DNA from: Glaciimonas sp.
GTDB lineage: Bacteria > Pseudomonadota > Gammaproteobacteria > Burkholderiales > Burkholderiaceae
Length of the DNA: 5,609 nt
Direction of reading: 5' to 3'
Assembly: GCA_014377145.1 (NCBI GenBank)
Contig: JACMQE010000175.1
Span: 1 to 5,609 of the forward strand
In this document: in pieces, positions 1 through 5,609 of the stretch
How positions within the stretch are numbered: position 1 is the stretch's first letter
Layout: each line of letters begins with the position of its first letter
Translations under genes and position numbers: made by a program
The notes under the pieces: generated by a model
What the model saw: only the letters and a program-made list of their open reading frames with translations
Told to the model about the DNA's origin: nothing
Database searches by the model: none

Positions 1-548
1 AAATAAAATACATAAGCCGGCCCGCTACCAGAAATCGCAGTGACTGAATCGATCAATGCTTCGTCTTCCAGCCAGACCGTGGCGCCCACTGCCCGCATGA
101 TCAAGTCCGCAGTCTTGCGCTGCTGGACCGAAACGCCGGCAGACGCCACCATGCCAGTGATGCCTTTACCAATCAATGCTGGCGTATTCGGCATGCAACG
201 GACGATAGCGGCGTGCCCGCCTAACCAACGCGCCAAATCATTCATCTGAATGCCGGCGGCGATTGACAGCACCAACTGACCAGCAATAAATAGTGCCAGA
301 CTATGCACAACTTGCTTCATTTGCTGCGGCTTTATCGCTAATACGACAACATCACTACGATTGACGCTAACATCGATTTGGGGAGATGTAGTCACCCCAA
401 ATTGGTGCGCCAATTTCTGCAATACATCTGGATTCAAATCAACAACATGGATGTTTGCACCCTCGGTCACGGTCCCAGCCAGGCCGCCAATCAAAGCAGT
501 CGCCATGTTACCGCCGCCGACAAAACTAATCTTACACTTATTTTCCAT
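1..548 (-). CDS. proC: pyrroline-5-carboxylate reductase, N-terminal two thirds (cut by window edge)
   Basis: Last step of proline synthesis: NAD(P)H-dependent reduction of 1-pyrroline-5-carboxylate to proline in the cytosol. The frame is open from the ATG at 548 to the left edge, giving 182 residues; the family is usually about 270, so the C-terminal dimerisation part lies outside. Visible motifs are the Rossmann nucleotide loop VGGGNMA (residues 10-16), AIKPQQ (71-76), MPNTPALIGKG (119-129) and the ProC signature SGSGPAY (173-179). The start is supported by GAGG eight bases upstream of the ATG and by the Rossmann strand beginning only a few residues in. It lies 130 bases downstream of yggS on the same strand, the usual yggS-proC order, so co-transcription is likely. 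A TTGACA box (complement of 665-670) lies between them, but I see no convincing -10 for it. No lesion is visible. Confidence 0.95.
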   Translation of the reverse strand, partial: MENKCKISFVGGGNMATALIGGLAGTVTEGANIHVVDLNPDVLQKLAHQFGVTTSPQIDVSVNRSDVVVLAIKPQQMKQVVHSLALFIAGQLVLSIAAGIQMNDLARWLGGHAAIVRCMPNTPALIGKGITGMVASAGVSVQQRKTADLIMRAVGATVWLEDEALIDSVTAISGSGPAYVFY

Positions 549-678
549 GTCTTTTACCTCATCGCTAAATTTATTGATCCAAATATGTATACGCATTTTT
601 TACAGAAATCTACACAAAAAGAGCAAAAAATCACCAACTCTCACCCACAACCAGCCCTTATAGGTGTCAACGATTAAC

Positions 679-1383
679 TTAAGAATAATCCCGCTTACCA
701 AAAATAGCGCTGCCGATTCGAACAATCGTCGCGCCTTCTGCAATAGCAATCTCCATGTCAGCCGACATCCCCATCGACAGCGTATCAAGCACTAATCTAT
801 TTTGTTGTAATGTTAAAAATAATTTCCTCACCTGACGGAATGCTGCACGTTGCTGCACTACGTCGGCATTGGGCTCAGGAATCGCCATCAAACCCCGCAA
901 TGTCAGCCTTGGCAACGCAGCGATCTTGTGGGCTATTGCTAAGGCTTGATCTGGTGCGACGCCGCTTTTACTTGCTTCGCCGCTAATATTTACCTGTAGA
1001 CATACATTTAATGACGCTAGATCCGATGGTCTTTGGTCCGATAGACGCTGAGCAATTTTTTCGCGCTCAATTGTGTGCACCCAATCAAAATTCTCAGCAA
1101 TCAAGCGGGTCTTATTACTTTGAATCGGCCCAATAAAATGCCATTCAATGGCATCAGCCGTAGTAGAGGTAGCCTTGACCGCAATCATCTTGTCTAATGC
1201 TTCTTGCAAGTAATTTTCTCCAAATGCGCGCTGACCAGCTGCTCTGGCTTCTAATACAGCATCTGCGCCAAATGTTTTAGAGACCGCCAGCAGTCGCACG
1301 GTGTCAGCCGAGCGTCCCCCCAGGATAGTGGCACTTCGGATACTTTCATGTACAGCTTGCAACTTTTGAGAGATTGAGGACAT
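679..1383 (-). CDS. yggS: YggS/PLPBP-family pyridoxal phosphate homeostasis protein
   Basis: Single-domain TIM-barrel protein that binds pyridoxal 5'-phosphate without known enzyme activity and keeps PLP, and indirectly amino-acid pools, in balance. The 234-residue length is normal for the family. Visible features are the PLP-binding lysine in LLAVSK (K36, the same number as in E. coli YggS), FGENYLQE (54-61), HFIGPIQSNK (82-91), SMGMSADM (203-210) and the phosphate-binding VRIGSAIFG (221-229). The start at 1383 is chosen by homology, because the upstream bases show no good Shine-Dalgarno sequence. The gene is complete, with no internal stop or missing key residue, in contrast to the wrecked genes that begin just beyond its 5' end on the opposite strand. 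It lies upstream of proC, a common pairing in proteobacteria. Confidence 0.96.
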   Translation of the reverse strand: MSSISQKLQAVHESIRSATILGGRSADTVRLLAVSKTFGADAVLEARAAGQRAFGENYLQEALDKMIAVKATSTTADAIEWHFIGPIQSNKTRLIAENFDWVHTIEREKIAQRLSDQRPSDLASLNVCLQVNISGEASKSGVAPDQALAIAHKIAALPRLTLRGLMAIPEPNADVVQQRAAFRQVRKLFLTLQQNRLVLDTLSMGMSADMEIAIAEGATIVRIGSAIFGKRDYS

Positions 1384-1404
1384 AATTGAGCTTGTTGCAT
1401 TTGG

Positions 1405-1433
1405 TTAAAAAATTGTGTTTAGCCTGCTATCAA
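1405..1433 (-). promoter_or_regulatory. weak candidate sigma-70 promoter for yggS
   Basis: On the minus strand a TTGATA box (complement of 1428-1433) is followed by a 17-base spacer and TTTTAA (complement of 1405-1410), about 20 bases upstream of the yggS ATG. The -35 and spacer are good, but the -10 matches the consensus at only three positions. Position in the divergent yggS/pilT gap fits. This is inference from pattern only. Confidence 0.25.
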
Positions 1434-1504
1434 ATAGAATCCGAGGTCGCTACAGCACGCGTTCCTGCACCTGTTCCATCATCAGGCTATACAAAAAATA
1501 ATAC

Positions 1505-1509
1505 AGGGA
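1505..1509 (+). promoter_or_regulatory. orphaned ribosome binding site of pilT
   Basis: AGGGA lies six bases upstream of the codon where the PilT reading frame should start (1516-1518), which is the correct spacing for a Shine-Dalgarno sequence. That codon is now ACA instead of ATG, and the codon before it (1513-1515) is TAA. The site therefore marks the original start, and translation cannot begin there in the normal way. Confidence 0.5.
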
Positions 1510-1515
1510 TTATAA

Positions 1516-2548
1516 ACAGACATTACCGATCTTCTAGCTTTTTCGGTCAAGAACAGGGCCGCTGACTTGCATTTATCTACCGGTCTGCCACCGATGATTC
1601 GGGTCAATGGGGATGTCCGCCGCATTAATCTGCCGCCTCTGGATCATAAGGCTGTGCACGACATGATCTATGACATCATGAATGATGGCCAGCGCAAAGT
1701 CTACGAGGAAAATCTGGAATGCGATTTTTCGTTTGAAATACCGGGATTAGCGCGATGTCGGGTGAATGCCTTTAATCAGGATCGCGGCGGCGCAGCAGCG
1801 GTAATGCGTACCATTCCTTTACCATCCTCACGCTGGAACAACTTAACACACCGCGTATTTTTACCGAATTAGCATTAAAACCACACGGTCTGGTATTGGT
1901 CACGGGGCCACTGGTTCGGGTAAATCGACCAAGCTGGCAGCGATGCTGAACCATGTCAATGAAAACGAATACGCACATATTCTGACCATTGAAGATCCAA
2001 TTAAATTTGTCCACCAATCAAATAAATACCTGATCAATCAACGTGAAGTAGGTCCGCATACTCACCTGTTTGACAATGCGTTGCGAGAAGATCCCGACGT
2101 GATTCTGGTGGGCAAACTGCGTGATCTGGAAACCATCCGATTGGCGTTGACAGTCGCGGAGACTGGACATCTGGTATTCGGCACTCTGCATACTTCTTCC
2201 TCAGCAAAGACTATCGACCGTATTGTCGACGTATTTCCGGAGGAAGAAAAAGAAATGGTACGGGCCATGTTGTCGTAATCATTACAAGCAGTGATTTCAC
2301 AGATTTTAATCAAAAAAAGAGATGGCACCGGTCGCGTCGCTGCGCACGAAATAATGCTGGATACGCTGGCTATCCGTAGTTTAATTCGCGATAGCAAAAT
2401 TACATAGATGTATTCTATGATACAAACCAGCAGTAACGTTGGCATACAGACATTGAATAGCGATCTGACCGATCTGGTGAAGCGCAATATCATCTCGGTC
2501 GCCACCGTGCGCGCTGCAGCAAAGACGCCGGATAATTTACCAGGCTAA
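1516..2548 (+). pseudogene. pilT: type IV pilus retraction ATPase PilT, degraded
   Basis: PilT is the cytoplasmic hexameric ATPase that depolymerises type IV pili for twitching and DNA uptake. The frame can be followed through its whole length: N-terminal segment (DLHLSTGLPPMIRV near 1564), IPGLARCRVNAFNQ (1738-1779), Walker A TGSGKST (1910-1930), TIEDPIKF (from 1985), EDPDVILVGK (from 2087), GHLVFGTLHT (from 2165), VFPEEEKEMVRAM (from 2231) and the C-terminal TPDNLPG ending at TAA 2546-2548. Lesions: start codon ACA; a one-base loss within 1817-1824; a one-base loss at about 1909; a 12-base in-frame loss near 2078-2086; TAA at 2276 (expected Glu); TAG at 2405 (expected Gln). There is also an extra GGC in the RGGAAAV stretch. 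Undoing the length changes gives 347 residues, the usual PilT size. The Walker B glutamate is lysine. PilT identity is clear; function is lost. Confidence 0.93.
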
Positions 2549-2626
2549 CAATTCAGGCTTCGGTTAAAGGCCATCACCAGGGTAACAAACATCGCAGAGC
2601 CGAATATCCAACAGTCATGACAATAT

Positions 2627-2649
2627 CATGCTTGTGCAGCAAGAGCATG
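2627..2649 (+). other. imperfect hairpin in the pilT-pilU spacer
   Basis: CATGCTTG (2627-2634) and the right arm at 2640-2649 can pair over eight bases, with a two-base GA bulge and a five-base loop. A run of five T follows seven bases later, at 2657. It could be a remnant of a terminator or processing site between pilT and pilU, but the stem is short and A/T-containing and the T-run is not directly adjacent. The rest of the 150-base spacer (2549-2698) shows nothing recognisable except the pilU ribosome binding site. Confidence 0.2.
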
Positions 2650-2698
2650 CATATAGTTTTTCATCCCCTTTTCTTTTCTCGACAACCTTAGGACGACA

Positions 2699-3827
2699 AT
2701 GGAACGTGATCAAGCGACAAAATTCATGCATGACTTGTTACGCTTAAGGATGAGTAAACGCGGTTCTGACTTATTTATTTTACAGCCGACTTTCTCCCAG
2801 CGTTTAAAATCGATGGCAAGATCACGCCAGTATCGAATCAGCTACTGACCCCAGCGCGCACCGTTGAGCTGGCACGTGCGATCATGAACGATAAGCGAGC
2901 TGTAGAATTTGAGGCCACTAAAGAAAGTAATTTCATGATCAATCCAGGTGGCGGGGGCGGCTTCCGAGTTTCCACATTTGTGCAACGAGACCGAATCGGA
3001 TTGGTATTGCGAACCATCAATACCGATATCCCCAATTTTAACGATCTTCACCTGCCAAACACGCTCAAAGAAATTGCCATGACCCAGCGCGGTCTGGTGA
3101 TTATGGTCGGTGCCACAGGCTCGGGCAAGTCGACCACATTGGCAGCCATGATCGGCCATCGCAACGAAAACAGTTATGGACAAATTATTACACCTGAAGA
3201 TCCGGTCGAATACGTTGATCCGCACAAGAAATGCATTATTACCCAACGCGAAATCGGTGTAGATACAGAAAGTTGGGAGGTGAAACTAAAAAATACCTTA
3301 CGCCATGCGCCGGACGTGACATTGATCGGTAAAATCCGTGATCGTCAAACCATGGACTATGTAATTACCTTCGCCGAAACTGGACATTTATGTTTAGCGA
3401 CGCTACATGCTAATAACGCCAATCAGGCGCTTGACCGCATCATTAATTTTTTCCCGGACGAACGGGGTAGCCAATTACTGATGGATCTTTCCTTGAACTT
3501 CAAGGCTGTCGTATCGCAAAGATTGGTGCCACTAAAAACTGCTAAGGGCCGTCGAGTAGCTATTGAAATCATGCTGAATTCACCGCTAATATCTGATTTA
3601 ATTTTTAAGGGCAATGTGCATGAAATTAAAGAAATAATGAAGAAGTCGCGTGATCTTGAGATGCAAACATTTGATCAGGCTTTATTTAATTTGTACGATG
3701 CAGATCAAATTTCTTACGAAGACACCTTGCGCAATGCCGAGTTGGTCAACGATCTGCGGTTAGTGTTAAATTGCACAGCAAGGATGCCATTACACAGGTC
3801 CTGTCTCTTGCAACCGAACACTCTTAG
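2699..3827 (+). pseudogene. pilU: type IV pilus retraction ATPase PilU, degraded
   Basis: PilU is the PilT paralogue that assists forceful pilus retraction. The original start is ATG 2699 (MERDQATKFMHDLLRL), with AGGA five bases upstream. After SDLFI a net two-base insertion at about 2779-2781 moves the frame. The correct frame resumes at 2782 (ADFLPAFKIDGKITPV) and stays open through ELARAIMNDK, Walker A GATGSGKSTT (3109-3138), the Asp-box region TPEDPVEY, IGKIRDRQT (3325-3351), GHLCLATLHANNANQ and MQTFDQALF. A one-base loss at 3763-3764 then shifts the last 20 codons, and the true end is TAG 3825-3827. Undoing these gives 375 residues, normal for PilU. A 327-codon stretch from ATG 2884 to 3867 remains open, but it lacks the N-terminal 61 residues and has a foreign tail. 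The Walker B Glu is Lys, and TIEDP is TPEDP. It is almost certainly non-functional. Confidence 0.9.
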
Positions 3828-3849
3828 GGATAATATAGCAATCAAACTA

Positions 3850-4343
3850 ATGCAAGTCGCGCCGTAGATTTATAATTTCACCGTCGAACGCCTGGACGGA
3901 GCACCCACCGCACTGGCCGATTATCGCGACAAAGTAGTGGTGATCGTGAACACCGCGAGTAAATGTTGATTCACGCCCCAGTGCAAAGGGTTAGAAAAAA
4001 TTTATAACAGATATTGCGATCAGGGTTTTGAAGTGTTCGGTTTTCCCTGCAATCAATTCGGTTTGCAAGAGCCAGAAAATACCGAAGAAATCTGGACTTT
4101 TTGCGAAAAGAACTAAGGCGTCAACTTCCCTTTATTTGTCAAAATTAATGTCAATGGAGAGCAAGCTGCGCCGCTCTACCAGTATCTGAAAAGTGCCGCA
4201 CCAGGCTTGCTAGGGATAGAAGGAATCACGTGGAATTTACTAAATTCTTGATTAACAAGAATAGCACCCTGTTTGATCGCTATGCGCCATACACCAAATC
4301 AGAAGCACTTTCCGGCGATATCGAAGAATTGCTTTTGGCATAA
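3850..4343 (+). pseudogene. glutathione peroxidase (BtuE-like, cysteine type), degraded
   Basis: Thiol peroxidases of this family reduce hydroperoxides using an active-site Cys, Gln and Trp. The reading frame shows NFTVERLDGAPTALADYRDK (3874-3933), VNTASKC (3946-3966), [56 protein letters not shown], then TKFLINKNSTLFDRYAP and GDIEELLLA ending at TAA 4341-4343. The catalytic Cys (3964-3966), CNQF and Trp are kept. TGA 3967-3969 replaces the Gly after the Cys, and TAA 4114-4116 replaces a Tyr. One base is missing from a Phe codon at 4237-4238. The most likely start is ATG 3850, but TAG 3865-3867 follows five codons later, so either that is another nonsense mutation or the start lay elsewhere. 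With the base restored, length is 164 residues, typical of the family. It begins 22 bases after pilU. Confidence 0.9.
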
Positions 4344-4365
4344 AAAAGTGCAGCCTGAAGGCTGC
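4342..4365 (-). terminator. intrinsic terminator downstream of glpF
   Basis: Read on the minus strand, GCAGCC, loop TTCA and GGCTGC form a perfect six-base-pair, GC-rich hairpin, followed after AC by six T. It lies about 47 bases past the glpF stop and fits a Rho-independent terminator for glpKF. On the plus strand the same stem lacks a good T-run, so it does not serve gpx equally well. The T-tract (complement of 4342-4347) overlaps the last bases of the gpx stop codon. Confidence 0.75.
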
Positions 4366-4411
4366 GTTAAAGTAATGCCGAGAAACCCGTAAAAGGGGTA
4401 GATCAAATCCC

Positions 4412-5125
4412 CTATAAACCGTATAGAAAATCGTATAGCGACGACGCCAACAAGCCGCCAACTATTGGACCCAATACTGGCACAAAAGCATAAGCCCAAT
4501 CGCTGTCGCGTTTTCCGGGAATAGGCAACAACGCATGCATCAGGCGTGGCCCCAAATCCCGGGCCGGATTAATCGCATACCCAGTAGTACCACCCAGTGA
4601 GACACCGATACTCATTACTAGCAGTGCTACCGGCAGGGCATCCAGCGCGCCTAAACCGTATTTCGGTGAGGCAATACTTAATACACCGTAGACCAACACA
4701 AACGTGCCAACCACTTCTGACACTACATTGCCAAAAAGGTTCCGTATCGCCGGGCCGGTGCAAAATACTGCCAGTTTGGTATCGCCGCAGGGAGTTTGCT
4801 CGAAATGTTTGCGATATACCAGCCACACTAAAAATGCCCCCATCATCCCGCCTAACATTTGCGCGGATACATAGCCAGGCACGCTAGCCCAGGCAAATTT
4901 ACCGACAACAGCCAATCCAATCGTTACAGCCGGATTAATATGGGCTCCGCTAATCGACGCCACTACAAAGACAGCAACAAATACTGCCATCGACCAACCA
5001 ACCGTAATCACAATTAGCCCACTGCCATGGCCTTTTGTCTTATTCAAAAGCACATTGGCGACAACACCGTTGCCCAGAAAAATCAGCAGAGTAGTCCCAA
5101 TAAACTCTCCTATTAGAAGCTGCAT
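4412..5125 (-). CDS. glpF: glycerol uptake facilitator (aquaglyceroporin)
   Basis: Inner-membrane channel of the MIP family that lets glycerol enter by facilitated diffusion. It has 237 residues, hydrophobic throughout with about six membrane segments and two half-helices carrying the signature motifs: GAHINPAV with NPA at 64-66, and GYAINPARD with NPA at 186-188. The Asp after NPAR (D190) is typical of glycerol-conducting members rather than water-only aquaporins. W44 and R189 fall where the E. coli GlpF filter residues W48 and R206 lie by my hand alignment; Y183 stands at the F200 position. Start at 5125 is supported by AGGA eight bases upstream (complement of 5134-5137). No lesion is visible. 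It follows glpK by 96 bases on the same strand, so glpK-glpF is probably one operon, ending at the hairpin at 4342-4365. Confidence 0.95.
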   Translation of the reverse strand: MQLLIGEFIGTTLLIFLGNGVVANVLLNKTKGHGSGLIVITVGWSMAVFVAVFVVASISGAHINPAVTIGLAVVGKFAWASVPGYVSAQMLGGMMGAFLVWLVYRKHFEQTPCGDTKLAVFCTGPAIRNLFGNVVSEVVGTFVLVYGVLSIASPKYGLGALDALPVALLVMSIGVSLGGTTGYAINPARDLGPRLMHALLPIPGKRDSDWAYAFVPVLGPIVGGLLASSLYDFLYGL

Positions 5126-5166
5126 TTTTTAGATCCTTCACAAGTTGTATGAAAATAAAAAAGTCA

Positions 5167-5175
5167 ATTACATCA
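5167..5175 (-). promoter_or_regulatory. possible extended -10 element upstream of glpF
   Basis: On the minus strand TGATGTAAT reads as an extended -10 (TGn followed by TGTAAT, five of six consensus positions), about 41 bases upstream of the glpF ATG. A weak TTACCT box lies 19 bases further upstream. It could give glpF some expression independent of glpK. This is pattern inference only; the 96-base gap could equally be plain intergenic sequence. Confidence 0.25.
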
Positions 5176-5221
5176 GTTAATGGTGATAGAAAGGTAAGGT
5201 TCAGGGAAGATAGAGATAAAT

Positions 5222-5609
5222 TTAGACGTTGTTATCAGTCCAGGCAGTGGCTGCCACGATCGCCCGCTGCCAGCCCTTAATATTGGACGCGACCTCTGCG
5301 GCAGGTAAGTCTGGATAAAACCGCCGGCCCAACTGCCACTGCCCTCTTATATCCTCTCTACTACTCCAATAGCCAACTGCCAGACCTGCAAGATAAGCAG
5401 CACCTAGCGCCGTTGTCTCTGTTACTTTTGGACGAACCACATCGACGCCCAAAATATCCGCTTGAAATTGCATCAGTAGATCATTCGCCGTGGCACCGCC
5501 GTCTACCCGTAGTTCAGTAATGATAATGCCCGAATCCGCCTCCATCGCCTTTAGTACATCCATCGTCTGATAAGCGATGCTGTCCAAAGCCGCCCGGGCA
5601 AAATGTGCT
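5222..5609 (-). CDS. glpK: glycerol kinase, C-terminal part (cut by window edge)
   Basis: ATP-dependent phosphorylation of glycerol to sn-glycerol 3-phosphate in the cytosol (FGGY kinase family). The frame is open from the right edge to the stop at 5222-5224, giving 128 residues of a family usually near 495-500. Visible are [16 protein letters not shown], the adenosine-binding loop [10 protein letters not shown] (fragment residues 33-42), [10 protein letters not shown] (45-54), and [18 protein letters not shown] (from 64), all in the order found in E. coli GlpK. Two substitutions stand out in the first block: the usual QTRDVLEAM reads QTMDVLKAM, with Arg to Met and Glu to Lys. The rest looks well kept and no frameshift or stop is seen. 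It precedes glpF on the same strand and supplies the trapping step for glycerol entering through GlpF. The N-terminal and catalytic parts are outside the window. Confidence 0.93.
   Translation of the reverse strand, partial: AHFARAALDSIAYQTMDVLKAMEADSGIIITELRVDGGATANDLLMQFQADILGVDVVRPKVTETTALGAAYLAGLAVGYWSSREDIRGQWQLGRRFYPDLPAAEVASNIKGWQRAIVAATAWTDNNV

Noticed and set aside
361..677. Two overlapping plus-strand ORFs of about 100 codons
   Set aside because: They lie largely antisense to the well-supported proC frame, have no recognisable domain or ribosome binding site, and run into the proC upstream region.
1817..1912. Programmed ribosomal frameshifting in pilT
   Set aside because: No slippery heptamer with a downstream structure is evident. 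The gene also lacks a start codon and has two further stop codons, which programmed shifting would not explain.
2062..2505. 147-codon minus-strand ORF across pilT
   Set aside because: It is the antisense of clear PilT-coding sequence, has no family resemblance, and is expected by chance opposite such sequence.
2842..3246. 134-codon minus-strand ORF across pilU
   Set aside because: It is antisense to conserved PilU codons including Walker A, with no independent support.
3964..3972. In-frame TGA beside the peroxidase active site as a selenocysteine codon
   Set aside because: In the family the redox residue aligns with the TGT cysteine in NTASKC; the TGA occupies the following Gly position. 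A TAA and a frameshift also follow, so this is a nonsense mutation, not Sec insertion.
1516..4343. Sequencing or assembly errors as the cause of the broken plus-strand genes
   Set aside because: Errors could explain single-base gaps, but not the lost start codon, several nonsense substitutions, the 12-base deletion and active-site replacements, while flanking genes of comparable total length are clean.
4394..4413. GGGG/CCCC inverted repeat at the glpF stop as a second terminator
   Set aside because: The stem is five base pairs with a ten-base loop, and no T-run follows directly on either strand; the hairpin at 4342-4365 is a much better candidate.
4252..4499. Short minus-strand ORFs over the gpx/glpF junction
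   Set aside because: They overlap the 3' end of glpF in other frames and cross the terminator hairpin; no domain or start signal.
1..5609. Mobile element, CRISPR array, toxin-antitoxin pair, phage or novel defence system
   Set aside because: No transposase, terminal inverted repeats, regularly spaced repeats, integrase or unexplained conserved gene cluster was found; all coding stretches are accounted for by known housekeeping, pilus or glycerol genes.

Overview
The window looks like the chromosome of a betaproteobacterium, probably Burkholderiales and perhaps near Oxalobacteraceae or Burkholderiaceae. The basis is the divergent pair proC/yggS against pilT/pilU and the family-level look of the proteins. 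I could not run a search, so the lineage is inference. Part of the region is decaying, as in a host-restricted lineage in an early to middle stage of genome reduction. No phage, insertion sequence, CRISPR array, tRNA or rRNA is visible, and I see no undescribed system.

Layout: (1) positions 1-548, minus strand: proC, open to the left edge. (2) 679-1383, minus: an intact yggS (PLP homeostasis protein). (3) 1516-2548, plus: pilT, a type IV pilus retraction ATPase, broken by loss of its start codon, two one-base frameshifts, an in-frame deletion and two nonsense codons. (4) 2699-3827, plus: pilU, the second retraction ATPase, with two frameshifts and active-site damage. (5) 3850-4343, plus: a glutathione peroxidase with at least two, probably three, internal stops and a frameshift. 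(6) 4412-5125, minus: an intact glycerol facilitator, glpF. (7) 5222-5609, minus: the C-terminal part of glycerol kinase, glpK, running off the right edge.

All three plus-strand genes are dead, while all four minus-strand genes are open as far as they can be seen. Undoing the lesions restores ordinary lengths: about 347 aa for PilT, 375 aa for PilU and 164 aa for the peroxidase. The three genes are therefore recognisable wrecks, not novel short genes. Biologically this suggests loss of pilus retraction (twitching motility, pilus-driven DNA uptake) and of one thiol peroxidase. Proline synthesis, PLP homeostasis and glycerol uptake plus phosphorylation appear to be kept. GlpK and GlpF would act together: GlpF lets glycerol diffuse in and GlpK traps it as glycerol 3-phosphate for phospholipid synthesis or catabolism.
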